A stretch of 64,000 nucleotides of DNA from Herbaspirillum sp. SJZ106. GTDB lineage: Bacteria; Pseudomonadota; Gammaproteobacteria; Burkholderiales; Burkholderiaceae_D. Below are positions 46,009 to 53,354 of the stretch, one piece after another; positions within the stretch are counted from its first letter, which is position 1, and each line of letters opens with the position of its first letter. The translations under genes and the position numbers were made by a program. Location: assembly GCF_006715495.1 (NCBI RefSeq), contig NZ_VFNI01000004.1:129013-193012 (forward strand). The letters are read 5' to 3'. The notes beneath the pieces are model-generated. The model made no database searches. It saw only the letters and a list, made by a program, of their open reading frames with translations, and was not told the origin of the DNA.

Positions 46009-46764
46009 TTAAAGCATGCCTGAGGCTTTGGCGTTCTGTTCGCGTTCCAGCTTGGTGATGAAGCGTTGGACGGCGGATTCGACTGCGCGCGAGAGATTGA
46101 CGAATTCGCAGCCAAAGCGGTTGACCGTCTTGCCGGTGGCCATCTTGAATTCCTTGCAGTCACGGATCTGCAGCTTGACCGAAACGAGGGTGTTATCGGC
46201 CAGTTCCAGTTGGCAGTCTTCGTAGATCACGCCGGTGGTGGTCGGCAGGATCTTTTTTTCATCCGTAATGCCGACGCCGCCACCGCTGATATTGTTGAGC
46301 TGCGTGATGACGGTAGCGAAAGAGCCGTCCGGCTGGGTGATGCGGAAGGTGCAGCGCAGCGGTTTGGCGATCGGCGTGGCGATGCGGAAATATTCGCGGC
46401 GCTGCAGGCGCACCAGGCTGGCGGGAATGCCGACCTTCAGCGCCGGCCGGTTCTGGTATTGGACGTGGTACGCCTTGTCGGCGGTAAAGGTGATGCGGAT
46501 GTTGTTGTACAGCGCCTCGAAACCGATGCGGTTGCTGGTAACGATATTCTCATTGAGCGACGCGCTGGGGGCGGCATCGATGATCAGGGCATCGGCATCT
46601 TCATCGATTTCCAGTATCGACGTGATGATGGACTCGTCGCCACCCTTGATCAGCAGGCTCAGCAGCTGGTTTTTCTCCAGCATGTTGTTGAGAAGGGAAA
46701 TGATTTCCCTCCGTGAGTGAACCCGGTATGGGCTGTCGTCATCGATCTCGTCGTGGTTAGCCAT
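46009..46764 (-). CDS. ycgR: YcgR-type PilZ flagellar brake protein
   Basis: A 251-residue c-di-GMP effector. The N-terminal YcgR domain (about 1-115) precedes a PilZ domain with the c-di-GMP motifs RREYFR (about residue 122, RxxxR) and NNISGGGVG (about residue 158, the N form of D/NxSxxG). When bound to c-di-GMP such proteins slow or bias the motor. It is the last gene of the fliD-fliS-fliT-fliK-like-mini-flhB run, 23 bp after its neighbour, so it is made with late flagellar genes. Confidence 0.88.
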   Translation of the reverse strand: MANHDEIDDDSPYRVHSRREIISLLNNMLEKNQLLSLLIKGGDESIITSILEIDEDADALIIDAAPSASLNENIVTSNRIGFEALYNNIRITFTADKAYHVQYQNRPALKVGIPASLVRLQRREYFRIATPIAKPLRCTFRITQPDGSFATVITQLNNISGGGVGITDEKKILPTTTGVIYEDCQLELADNTLVSVKLQIRDCKEFKMATGKTVNRFGCEFVNLSRAVESAVQRFITKLEREQNAKASGML

Positions 46765-46787
46765 CTGCGTTTCTTGTACGTCTGAAT

Positions 46788-47132
46788 TCAGCGAATGGGA
46801 TCGCCTTCCCCTGAAGTATTTGTAGTGGTAATTGACCCTATATCATACATCACGGGCTCGCTTAATTGCATATTTTCAATACGATATAACCAGGCCAGCA
46901 ATTCGGCGACAGTGCGATATAAGGCGGGCGGGATCTGCTGGTCCAGTTCGACTTGCATCAGCAGCGAAACCAGTTCTTTGGATTCGTGGATATAGACGCC
47001 GCTTTCCTGGGCGCGGGCAATGATGGCCTCGGCCACCAATCCGCTGCCTTTGGCGACGACCGTAGGGGCAGCCTGGCTGGCGTTATAGGCGAGCGCAACC
47101 GCGTTCTGCAGGGGGATATTAGGTTTCTCCAT
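46788..47132 (-). CDS. Free FlhB C-terminal-domain-like protein
   Basis: A 114-residue protein that matches FlhB just after its NPTH cleavage site: NAVALAYNASQAAPTVVAKG here against HYAVALKYTEGKMGAPKVVA in FlhB, and QIPPALYRTVAELLAWLYRI against EIPEALYTAVAEVLAYVFQL. It has no membrane part and no NPTH, so it resembles the cleaved FlhB-CC fragment made directly. Such proteins are known as FlhX/FhlB or as short EscU/YscU-like switch proteins. It overlaps the FliK-like gene by 14 bp. Confidence 0.85.
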   Translation of the reverse strand: MEKPNIPLQNAVALAYNASQAAPTVVAKGSGLVAEAIIARAQESGVYIHESKELVSLLMQVELDQQIPPALYRTVAELLAWLYRIENMQLSEPVMYDIGSITTTNTSGEGDPIR

Positions 47133-48294
47133 CTTGCTTGACGATCAGCGAGTCCAGAGAAGTGCCGGCGGCCGACATGGCGTCGGCGAACATGGCGCTG
47201 TTGCTGCGCAGGGCGGCGGCGGTTTTTTCATTGTCGGTCTTGACCTGGACGTGGATCTGCTGGCCGATCAGCCGGATCGACGCCGAGATGCCGCCAAGGT
47301 GCTCGAAATTGAAGCGCACCAGGCTATGCCAGGCCGGGGGCGCGGCCTCTTCATCCTGTTGCTGGGAATTGCCGTCCTGGTGTTCCTGGCTGATTTCCCA
47401 TTCCATATGCTGTCCTAGCCAGACTTCGCCGTGCCAGACGAGGCGCTGCTGTTCCAGGGCGTTGAGCTGCAGGTTGATGATCTGTCCCAGCTGGCTTTGG
47501 GCCGGGTCGTTCTGGTTCAGCAGGTTGATGTCGCCGGCATGTTGGCGGGCGACCTGGGCCTGCGGTTCCTTCATCAGTTCTTCCAGCGGCCGCTTGCCTT
47601 CCGCCCAGGCTGCGACATGGGACTCGTAAAATACGCCGCTGTTGGCGATGGCGTCGTGCAGCGCTGTGGCGACCTGGGCGGCCGGTGCGCCGGCTTGCGA
47701 TACCAGTGCGGCAGGAGAGGATGCGTGGTTGGCGACGCTGCCTTGCTGGGATGCCTGCAGCAAGCTGTCGATCAGCTTGCCGGCGTTGCTGAGGGTCGTG
47801 GTGGTGCTGGCGGGGGCATTGGATTGCGCTTGCCTGTTGCCTTTGGCGCCGGGATCGAGCGGGATTTCTTCGTTTTCGGCGACCTGGTCGGCGCCTTCGC
47901 GGGTGACTGCCCGCAGCGACTGCAGGTCTTTCTGCATGGCGCGCCCGGCGGTGCTGAGCGACACCGCGGCGCTTTCCTCGTCGGCCTGGAGGTTGCTTTC
48001 CTTGATGGAAAAGGTAGGGCGGGGATCCTTGGAGACGAGCGTCAATACCAGCGAGTCGCCGGTGCGCGCGTTGGCCGGCAGTACCATGCGTGCCGCGGTA
48101 TTGGCGATGCGCACCAGGTAGGTGCCGTCATTGAAATTGGAGAGGATGCGCCCAGGCATCTGCTGCCCGATGGCGATTTGCGCCAGGCGGCTGAAGGCCT
48201 CCTGCCTGGTATCGGCGACCGAAACGATCGCGGTCGCGGCCACGGCGGCGTTGACGGGCTGGACGGCGCTGGCGATGTCGGCCCGCGGCAGCAT
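47119..48294 (-). CDS. FliK-like hook-length-control paralogue
   Basis: A 391-residue protein with a Ser/Ala/Gln-rich middle and a C-terminal domain of the FliK Flg_hook type (HSLVRFNFEHLGGISASIRL, QIHVQVKTDNEKTAAALRSN). The N-terminal 90 residues (QMPGRILSNFNDGTYLVRIA) are not found in the main FliK. It overlaps the mini-FlhB gene and lies 2 bp from fliT. Since FliK acts on the FlhB C-terminus, the pair may work together; this is inference. The main fliK is at 38466-39782. Confidence 0.78.
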   Translation of the reverse strand: MLPRADIASAVQPVNAAVAATAIVSVADTRQEAFSRLAQIAIGQQMPGRILSNFNDGTYLVRIANTAARMVLPANARTGDSLVLTLVSKDPRPTFSIKESNLQADEESAAVSLSTAGRAMQKDLQSLRAVTREGADQVAENEEIPLDPGAKGNRQAQSNAPASTTTTLSNAGKLIDSLLQASQQGSVANHASSPAALVSQAGAPAAQVATALHDAIANSGVFYESHVAAWAEGKRPLEELMKEPQAQVARQHAGDINLLNQNDPAQSQLGQIINLQLNALEQQRLVWHGEVWLGQHMEWEISQEHQDGNSQQQDEEAAPPAWHSLVRFNFEHLGGISASIRLIGQQIHVQVKTDNEKTAAALRSNSAMFADAMSAAGTSLDSLIVKQDGET

Positions 48295-48296
48295 GG

Positions 48297-48632
48297 TCAG
48301 TTACCTGTGCCGTAGGTATTGAGCAGTTTTTGTTCTGTCTGGTTGCTTTGGATAAGCGCCGACAGGCGGCGCAGGCCCGGCTCCGTCAAGTTGCGGATAT
48401 CGCGGTCATCCTCCAGGATTTTCCGGATGATGTCGACCTTGCGATGGCGGTGCTGCTCGGAAAGGGAAACGTTATCTTCAAAGTTCTTGAGGGTGGCGAT
48501 ATGCTTGCCGCACTGGATTTCCAGCGAGGCCAGCAATTCCCAGTCGCTGGCGCGTGCGGCGGACAGCATCTCGTCGGTCAATGTGGCAATCGACTCATAA
48601 ATGGCGATGACGTGATCACCGTTCATATTCAC
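48297..48632 (-). CDS. fliT: Flagellar export chaperone FliT
   Basis: A 111-residue helical protein placed right after fliS with a four-base overlap, as FliT, the chaperone of the cap protein FliD, usually is. Helical charged blocks ATLTDEMLSAARASDWELLA and HRHRKVDIIRKILEDDRDIR fit the family. The ATG at 48632 or one two codons later may start it. Confidence 0.88.
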   Translation of the reverse strand: MNMNGDHVIAIYESIATLTDEMLSAARASDWELLASLEIQCGKHIATLKNFEDNVSLSEQHRHRKVDIIRKILEDDRDIRNLTEPGLRRLSALIQSNQTEQKLLNTYGTGN

Positions 48633-49096
48633 GCTTTCGCAAAGCTGTTTTGGGGATGGCCGGCGCCGCTGGCGACCGGCATTTGCGGTGCCGCATGTTC
48701 CGCCACGCTCGGCCCGATTTGTTCCCAGGCTGAACGGATGTCGTCGAGCAGTCCATGGATCTCGGTCAGGATGGCCGGGTTGTTGCTGGCATTGGCTTCG
48801 AACAGGCGGCGGCTCATGTATTCGTACAGCGCGTCCAGGTTCAGCGCCAGGTCGCCGCCGACATCCTTGTTGAGGCTGGCGCGCAGGCCGTTGTCGATGA
48901 TCAGGATGGCCTTGGTGATGGACTCGCCCTTGTTCTTGATATCGCCTTCGGCCATGTACTTCTTCGCCAGCGAAATGGCGACCAATGCGCCATCGAACAG
49001 CATGGTAATGAGTTTGTGCGGGCTGGCGGCAAGCACGCCGGTTTCCATGCCGATATTGGCGTAGGCGTTTGCCCCGCGTTTCATGCTTCCGAACAT
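48629..49096 (-). CDS. fliS: Flagellin export chaperone FliS
   Basis: A 155-residue four-helix chaperone that binds the flagellin C-terminus. Family blocks: ANAYANIGMETGVLAASPHK, LITMLFDGAL, INKG/IKNKGESITKAILIIDN and GGDLALNLDALYEYMSRRL. It is 29 bp after fliD and overlaps fliT. Confidence 0.96.
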   Translation of the reverse strand: MFGSMKRGANAYANIGMETGVLAASPHKLITMLFDGALVAISLAKKYMAEGDIKNKGESITKAILIIDNGLRASLNKDVGGDLALNLDALYEYMSRRLFEANASNNPAILTEIHGLLDDIRSAWEQIGPSVAEHAAPQMPVASGAGHPQNSFAKA

Positions 49097-49125
49097 GACG
49101 TTCTCCTATGTTCGCCGTATCAGCG

Positions 49126-51207
49126 TCAGCTGCTTGCCTTGGGCAGGTTGGCCAATTGCTGGGTCAGGTAGCTTTGCGTCGCCGCCATGCTGGCCAGGGT
49201 GATGTTGAGCTGGTTGAACTGGTTGGTGTAGGCATCCTTCATGTTCGACAGGCGGGCTTGCACCGCCGTCTGGCGATCCTGGTTGATTTTCAGGCTGGCT
49301 TGCAGGCCATTGGTCTTGGAGGCAATGATGCCGTTGTCGCTCAGGATGCCGGTCAAGAGGGATTGCAACTTGGTGACGATACCATTTTTGGACGAGGTGG
49401 TGTTGGTGGTATCGGGGTCGGTGGCGTTGAACAGGTTGGCGATGCCGGCAAAATTGCTGCTGGCCGCCGTCGACAGTTTGGTTGCGTCAAGCGCAAGCGT
49501 GCCGTCTTTTTGGAAAGAAATGCCAATATCGGACAGCGTTCTGATGCCGTTGCCGCCATCCACCGAGCTGAACAGCGTGCTGCGCAACTGGGTCATGATG
49601 TTTTGCACCGACGATTCGCTGGCCAGCGGCGAGGACGTCGAGGCTTCCCCGAGCTTGGTCGACGGCGTCTGCTTGGTCATGTCGGCGATGGCCTTGGCCA
49701 GCGTGTTGTATGCCGAAACGAAGCTGTTGGCCGCCGAGGTGACGCCGGTAGTGTCGTTGGAAATATTCAGGGTGAAGTTGTCGGCCGAGGTGGTGACCTT
49801 GGCCAGGTTCAGCGTGACGCCGGAAATGACGTTTTCGACCTTGTTGCTGGGGCTGGTGACGGTCACGCCGTCAATCGACAGCTTGGCATCCTGCGCCTTG
49901 AGCAACTGGCCCATGCCGCTCATGGTGAGGCCTGAATAGTCGCCGGTGCCGGTCAACGAGACCGCGCTGGTCGCCGCCGAGCCGGTTGGGGTCAGCACCA
50001 GGTGGTCGTTGCTGCCGTCGTTGCTGATGCTGGCCGTGACGTTGGCGCCGGCGGCATTGATCGAAGCCATCACTTCGCTCAGGCTGATCGAACCGTCGTT
50101 GTCGGCGTCATTGAGCGTGATGGCCGTGGTCGTGTCGCCGACTTTCAGGCTCAGGGTGCCGTTGGTGGGGCTGTATGGCTGGCCCGGCGTCACATTGGGC
50201 GAGGTGAGCGTGCCGCTTGGGTCGAACGAGAAGGCGGCGTAATTGTCGGTGCCGGTGATCTTGATGGTGTTGGCGGCGCCGCTGTCCTTGGCCGTGATCA
50301 CCAGATGGTCGTTGGTGCCGTCGCTGACGATGGTGGCATTGACGCCGGCGTCGCTGGCGTTGATGGCATCGCGCACGCCCTGCAGGGTGTTGGTGGTCGG
50401 CTTGATGATGGTGGTCGAGCCGGTGCCCGTCTTGATCGCCAGCAGGCCCTTCTCGAATGTGGCGCCGGGAGCGAATCCGGTCGAACTCAGCTTTTGCGTC
50501 TGCGCCAGTTGGGAGACGGACACGCTGTAGCTGCCCGAGGTGGCCTGCGATGCATCGCGCGGCGCCTGGGTCTGGGTCATCCTGCTCGGGGTCGAGCTGG
50601 ATGCGTCATAGGCAAAACGGGACAGGGTGTTGTTGGCCGTGACCTTGATGGTGTTGGCCGTGCCGCCGGTATTGGATTCCAGTACCAGGTGGTCGCCGGT
50701 GCTGTCGGTAACGATGGACGCGGTCACGCCTGCCTTGGAGGCATTGATCGCATCGCGCACGCCGGCCAGGGTCGCGTCGGCCTTGAGCGTGATGAACGTG
50801 GGCGAGTTGGTGCCGACCTTGATGGCGAGCGAGTCGCCGGCATTGAATATTGTGCCGCTGGAAACGCCGTCAGACTTGATTTTCTGCGCGAGGACCTTGG
50901 TCGACGCGTCGGTGTTGACGTCGGCGGTGAATGGGTCGGTGGTGAGGCTGGTGCCGGTGCCGGCATTGTTGACGGTGCTTTTTTGCGAGCTGAAGCTGGC
51001 CGAAGTCAGGGCCTTGATCGCGCTTTGATAAGTCGACAGCGCGCTCTTGAGGTTGCCATAGGCGGAGATGAGGGTGTTGTAGCTGCTGGCCTGGGTGGTC
51101 AGCGGCGTCAGTTGGGACTGGCTTTCGGCCGAGATCAGCTGGCTGACCAGCGTTGCTACGTCGAGAGGGCCCGCCGAGGTGGAGATGGTGCCGGTGGAAG
51201 TCGCCAT
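49126..51207 (-). CDS. fliD: Filament cap protein FliD (long form) with EF-hand-like loop
   Basis: A 693-residue cap protein (about 470 in E. coli). The N-terminus (AGPLDVATLVSQLISAESQS) and C-terminal coiled coil (QTAVQARLSNMKDAYTNQFN) are standard. The middle holds three flagellin-IN-like repeats near residues 128-195, 257-325 and 352-425, sharing LxGVRDAINAS-x-AGV-x-A-x-IVxDxTxDHLV. The third has an insert DADNDGSISLSE (367-378), which fits the EF-hand calcium loop DxDxDGxIxxxE exactly. It begins the fliD-S-T operon; a gap of 185 bp precedes it from flaG. Confidence 0.95.
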   Translation of the reverse strand: MATSTGTISTSAGPLDVATLVSQLISAESQSQLTPLTTQASSYNTLISAYGNLKSALSTYQSAIKALTSASFSSQKSTVNNAGTGTSLTTDPFTADVNTDASTKVLAQKIKSDGVSSGTIFNAGDSLAIKVGTNSPTFITLKADATLAGVRDAINASKAGVTASIVTDSTGDHLVLESNTGGTANTIKVTANNTLSRFAYDASSSTPSRMTQTQAPRDASQATSGSYSVSVSQLAQTQKLSSTGFAPGATFEKGLLAIKTGTGSTTIIKPTTNTLQGVRDAINASDAGVNATIVSDGTNDHLVITAKDSGAANTIKITGTDNYAAFSFDPSGTLTSPNVTPGQPYSPTNGTLSLKVGDTTTAITLNDADNDGSISLSEVMASINAAGANVTASISNDGSNDHLVLTPTGSAATSAVSLTGTGDYSGLTMSGMGQLLKAQDAKLSIDGVTVTSPSNKVENVISGVTLNLAKVTTSADNFTLNISNDTTGVTSAANSFVSAYNTLAKAIADMTKQTPSTKLGEASTSSPLASESSVQNIMTQLRSTLFSSVDGGNGIRTLSDIGISFQKDGTLALDATKLSTAASSNFAGIANLFNATDPDTTNTTSSKNGIVTKLQSLLTGILSDNGIIASKTNGLQASLKINQDRQTAVQARLSNMKDAYTNQFNQLNITLASMAATQSYLTQQLANLPKASS

Positions 51208-51392
51208 TGTTCACTCCTGAATCTATGCGTTGCGCACGGCGTCATGCAGGCTACGGCGCAGTCAAGAGTGACGATTGTTGGCTCTTAAGTACGGCGTCGG
51301 TGCAATGGGTTGACGCTGTGCGAAATAAATACTCGAATCCGTTATGAACTGTGGTGCATGAGACCAACATGCCACTGCAGTTCGTACCAGAC

Positions 51393-51752
51393 TCAAACCT
51401 TGTGGTTGATCAGCAAGCCTTGCATCTTATCAATCGATTTTGCAATTGCAATGGCTTCTTCGCTGGGAATCTGGCGAATGACGGTATCGGTGGCCGTATC
51501 GACAACCTTGATAATCGTTTTGCCGGTGTCCTCATCTTTCGAGAAGTTCAGGGCCGATGCGTTGGCGGCGGCGAAATCATTCAGCTTGCCGACTGCATCA
51601 TTGACGTCGCTTTCAGCAGTGCGGCGGGCTTCAGGCGCCGCAGCCGGTGCAACGGTCGATACCACTGGATCGGGCTTTGCGGCAGTCTGCGGCAGCGCGT
51701 ATGCGGTGCCCGAGTCGCCTGCAGTTGTTATATTAAGTGGGGCAATCGACAT
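51393..51752 (-). CDS. flaG: Flagellar protein FlaG
   Basis: A 119-residue protein of the FlaG family, often next to flagellin and linked to filament length. The C-terminal block LNFSKDEDTGKTIIKVVDTA and VIRQIPSEEAIAIAKSIDKM is the family core. The ATG at 51752 follows GGGAG. A hairpin lies between fliC and flaG, so flaG is likely made by partial read-through from the fliC promoter. Confidence 0.92.
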   Translation of the reverse strand: MSIAPLNITTAGDSGTAYALPQTAAKPDPVVSTVAPAAAPEARRTAESDVNDAVGKLNDFAAANASALNFSKDEDTGKTIIKVVDTATDTVIRQIPSEEAIAIAKSIDKMQGLLINHKV

Positions 51753-51778
51753 GGTGTTACTCCCTTCCTTAAAGGAAC

Positions 51779-51807
51779 GTGCGGAGAATATCAACTATCC
51801 TCCGCAC
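51779..51807 (-). terminator. Hairpin between fliC and flaG
   Basis: GTGCGGAG and CTCCGCAC form a perfect 8-bp stem with a 13-base loop. Read on the minus strand it is followed by GTTCCTTT, a weak T-run, so it may end part of the fliC transcripts or protect their 3' end. Confidence 0.55.
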
Positions 51808-51830
51808 GCCATCCTACCTAGCTCTCAGGC

Positions 51831-52919
51831 TTATTTCAACAGCGAGAGAACCGACTGTGGCGAGGAGTTCGCTTGCGACAGCATTGCGGTACCGGCTTGT
51901 TGCAGGATCTGCGCACGGCTCAAGTTCGAGGTTTCCGCCGCATAGTCGGTATCCATGATACGGCTGCGCGACGCGGTGATGTTCTCGCTCGACACTTGCA
52001 AGTTGCTGATAACCGCGGTGAAGCGGTTCTGCACCGCACCGAATTCCGCACGCTTGGACGAAATCAGGTTGATTGCCTTGTCCAGGTTCTTGATCGCGTT
52101 TTGCGCATCGCTTTGCGCGCTCGGAGCGGCAACTGCGGCATCCAGGCTCAGCTTGGCGCTGTCGATGGAGGCTTGCAGGGTCACAGCCGAAGAGGCCAGT
52201 GCTTCGGCGGTCAGGGTCGAGCCGGTGGCGAACAGGTCGTCCAGGGCAGCCTTGGCCGAAGTATAGGTGGCTTGGGCAGTGCTCACGCCGCTGGTGTCGC
52301 CCAGGCCGATCAGGCCCTTGGCGCTGGTGCCGATGACGCTGGCGATGGTGCCATTGTTCGACAGGTCGTCCAGGGTGATGGTGATCTGGTCGTTCAGCTT
52401 GTTGTCAACGACGTTGGCGCCGACCTGGAACGACAGGGTCAGCGAAGCCGAAACGCTGTTGGAATCGGAACCGATGCCAGCCGAAGCGCCTTGGCCGACG
52501 CCGGTGAACAGGTTCTGGCCGTTGAAGGAGGTGCCGTTCAGCACGCGGAAGACTTCTTGCGACAGTTGCGTGTATTCGTCGTTCAGGGTCTTGCGGTCCT
52601 GGGCGCCGTTGGTGCCGTTGGCTGCTTGCACAGCCAGTTCACGCATACGTTGCAGGTTGTCGGTCACGGTGGACAGAGCGCCTTCAGCGGTCTGGGCCAT
52701 CGAGATACCGTCGTTGGCGTTACGTTGCGCCACTGCCAGGCCCTTGACCTGGGCGTTCATGCGGTCGGCAATTGCCAGGCCGGCGGCATCGTCCTTGGCG
52801 CTGTTGACGCGCAGGCCGGAGGACAGGCGTTGGATGGAGGTGTTCAGCGACGACTGCGACGCGCTCAGGTTGCGTTGCGTGTTGAGCGACGGGATATTGG
52901 TGTTGATGATTGATGCCAT
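51831..52919 (-). CDS. fliC: Flagellin FliC
   Basis: A 362-residue flagellin, short because the exposed central domain is small. The N-terminal D0/D1 part (ASIINTNIPSLNTQRNLSAS, IQRLSSGLRVNSAKDDAAGL, RMRELAVQAANGTNG) and the C-terminal part (AEFGAVQNRFTAVISNLQ, AEISNLSRAQILQQAGTAML-like AETSNLSRAQILQQAG, SQANSSPQSVLSLLK) are standard. It is the only flagellin in the window. Its sigma-28 promoter lies about 100 bp upstream. Confidence 0.98.
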   Translation of the reverse strand: MASIINTNIPSLNTQRNLSASQSSLNTSIQRLSSGLRVNSAKDDAAGLAIADRMNAQVKGLAVAQRNANDGISMAQTAEGALSTVTDNLQRMRELAVQAANGTNGAQDRKTLNDEYTQLSQEVFRVLNGTSFNGQNLFTGVGQGASAGIGSDSNSVSASLTLSFQVGANVVDNKLNDQITITLDDLSNNGTIASVIGTSAKGLIGLGDTSGVSTAQATYTSAKAALDDLFATGSTLTAEALASSAVTLQASIDSAKLSLDAAVAAPSAQSDAQNAIKNLDKAINLISSKRAEFGAVQNRFTAVISNLQVSSENITASRSRIMDTDYAAETSNLSRAQILQQAGTAMLSQANSSPQSVLSLLK

Positions 52920-53019
52920 GCTAATTCTCCTAAGATTTGAGACCGATGATCCGAGTTTCAGTGCTTAACTTTGGTCTTCTACCCATGAGTCCCAGGCGTT
53001 TCAACCTCTGTTGTATGCG

Positions 53020-53046
53020 TTATCGGGCAGCCTTGGAAAAAGTTTA
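53020..53046 (-). promoter_or_regulatory. Sigma-28 promoter of fliC
   Basis: Minus strand reads TAAA, 15 bp, CCCGATAA, matching the consensus in 11 of 12 fixed positions. Start of transcription would be near 53013. Confidence 0.9.
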
Positions 53047-53306
53047 GGGCTATTCGCAAAAAATCTTTTCAGGGCTTTCCGAACCAAAACTACGTGCTTA
53101 AAAAGTAACCAAGCAAATCCCTTTTCGGCGTCTTCATCCAAAACTTTAGGTTTAATTGCACAGCGGGAAGATGGAATGGCAAAAAAACTGTATCACGAGG
53201 GGAGGGGATGCCCTTTTGTTTTCAGATTGGCATCATCAGGATGTTTTGCAAACGCCCTGGGATGAGTCAATGAAAGGGGGCTTGTGTCCGTTTTTTGAGG
53301 GCGGGC

Positions 53307-53345
53307 GGCGCGCAAAATATCGATCCGGCTCTGCTTTTGCGCGCC
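53307..53345 (-). terminator. Hairpin after the TPR glycosyltransferase gene
   Basis: GGCGCGCAAAA and TTTTGCGCGCC form a perfect 11-bp stem with a 17-base loop, 9 bp after the stop codon. There is no T-run, so it may act with Rho or as 3' protection. Confidence 0.5.
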
Positions 53346-53354
53346 AACGGTTCT

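Larger units (their letters stand above)
52920..53354. other. fliC upstream region
   Basis: These 435 bp between fliC and the TPR glycosyltransferase gene hold the fliC sigma-28 promoter (53020-53046) and a leader of about 94 nt with GGAG before the ATG. The part from 53050 to 53300 is comparatively A/T-rich without a supported gene. An 11-bp hairpin (53307-53345) sits just after the glycosyltransferase stop. Confidence 0.6.
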
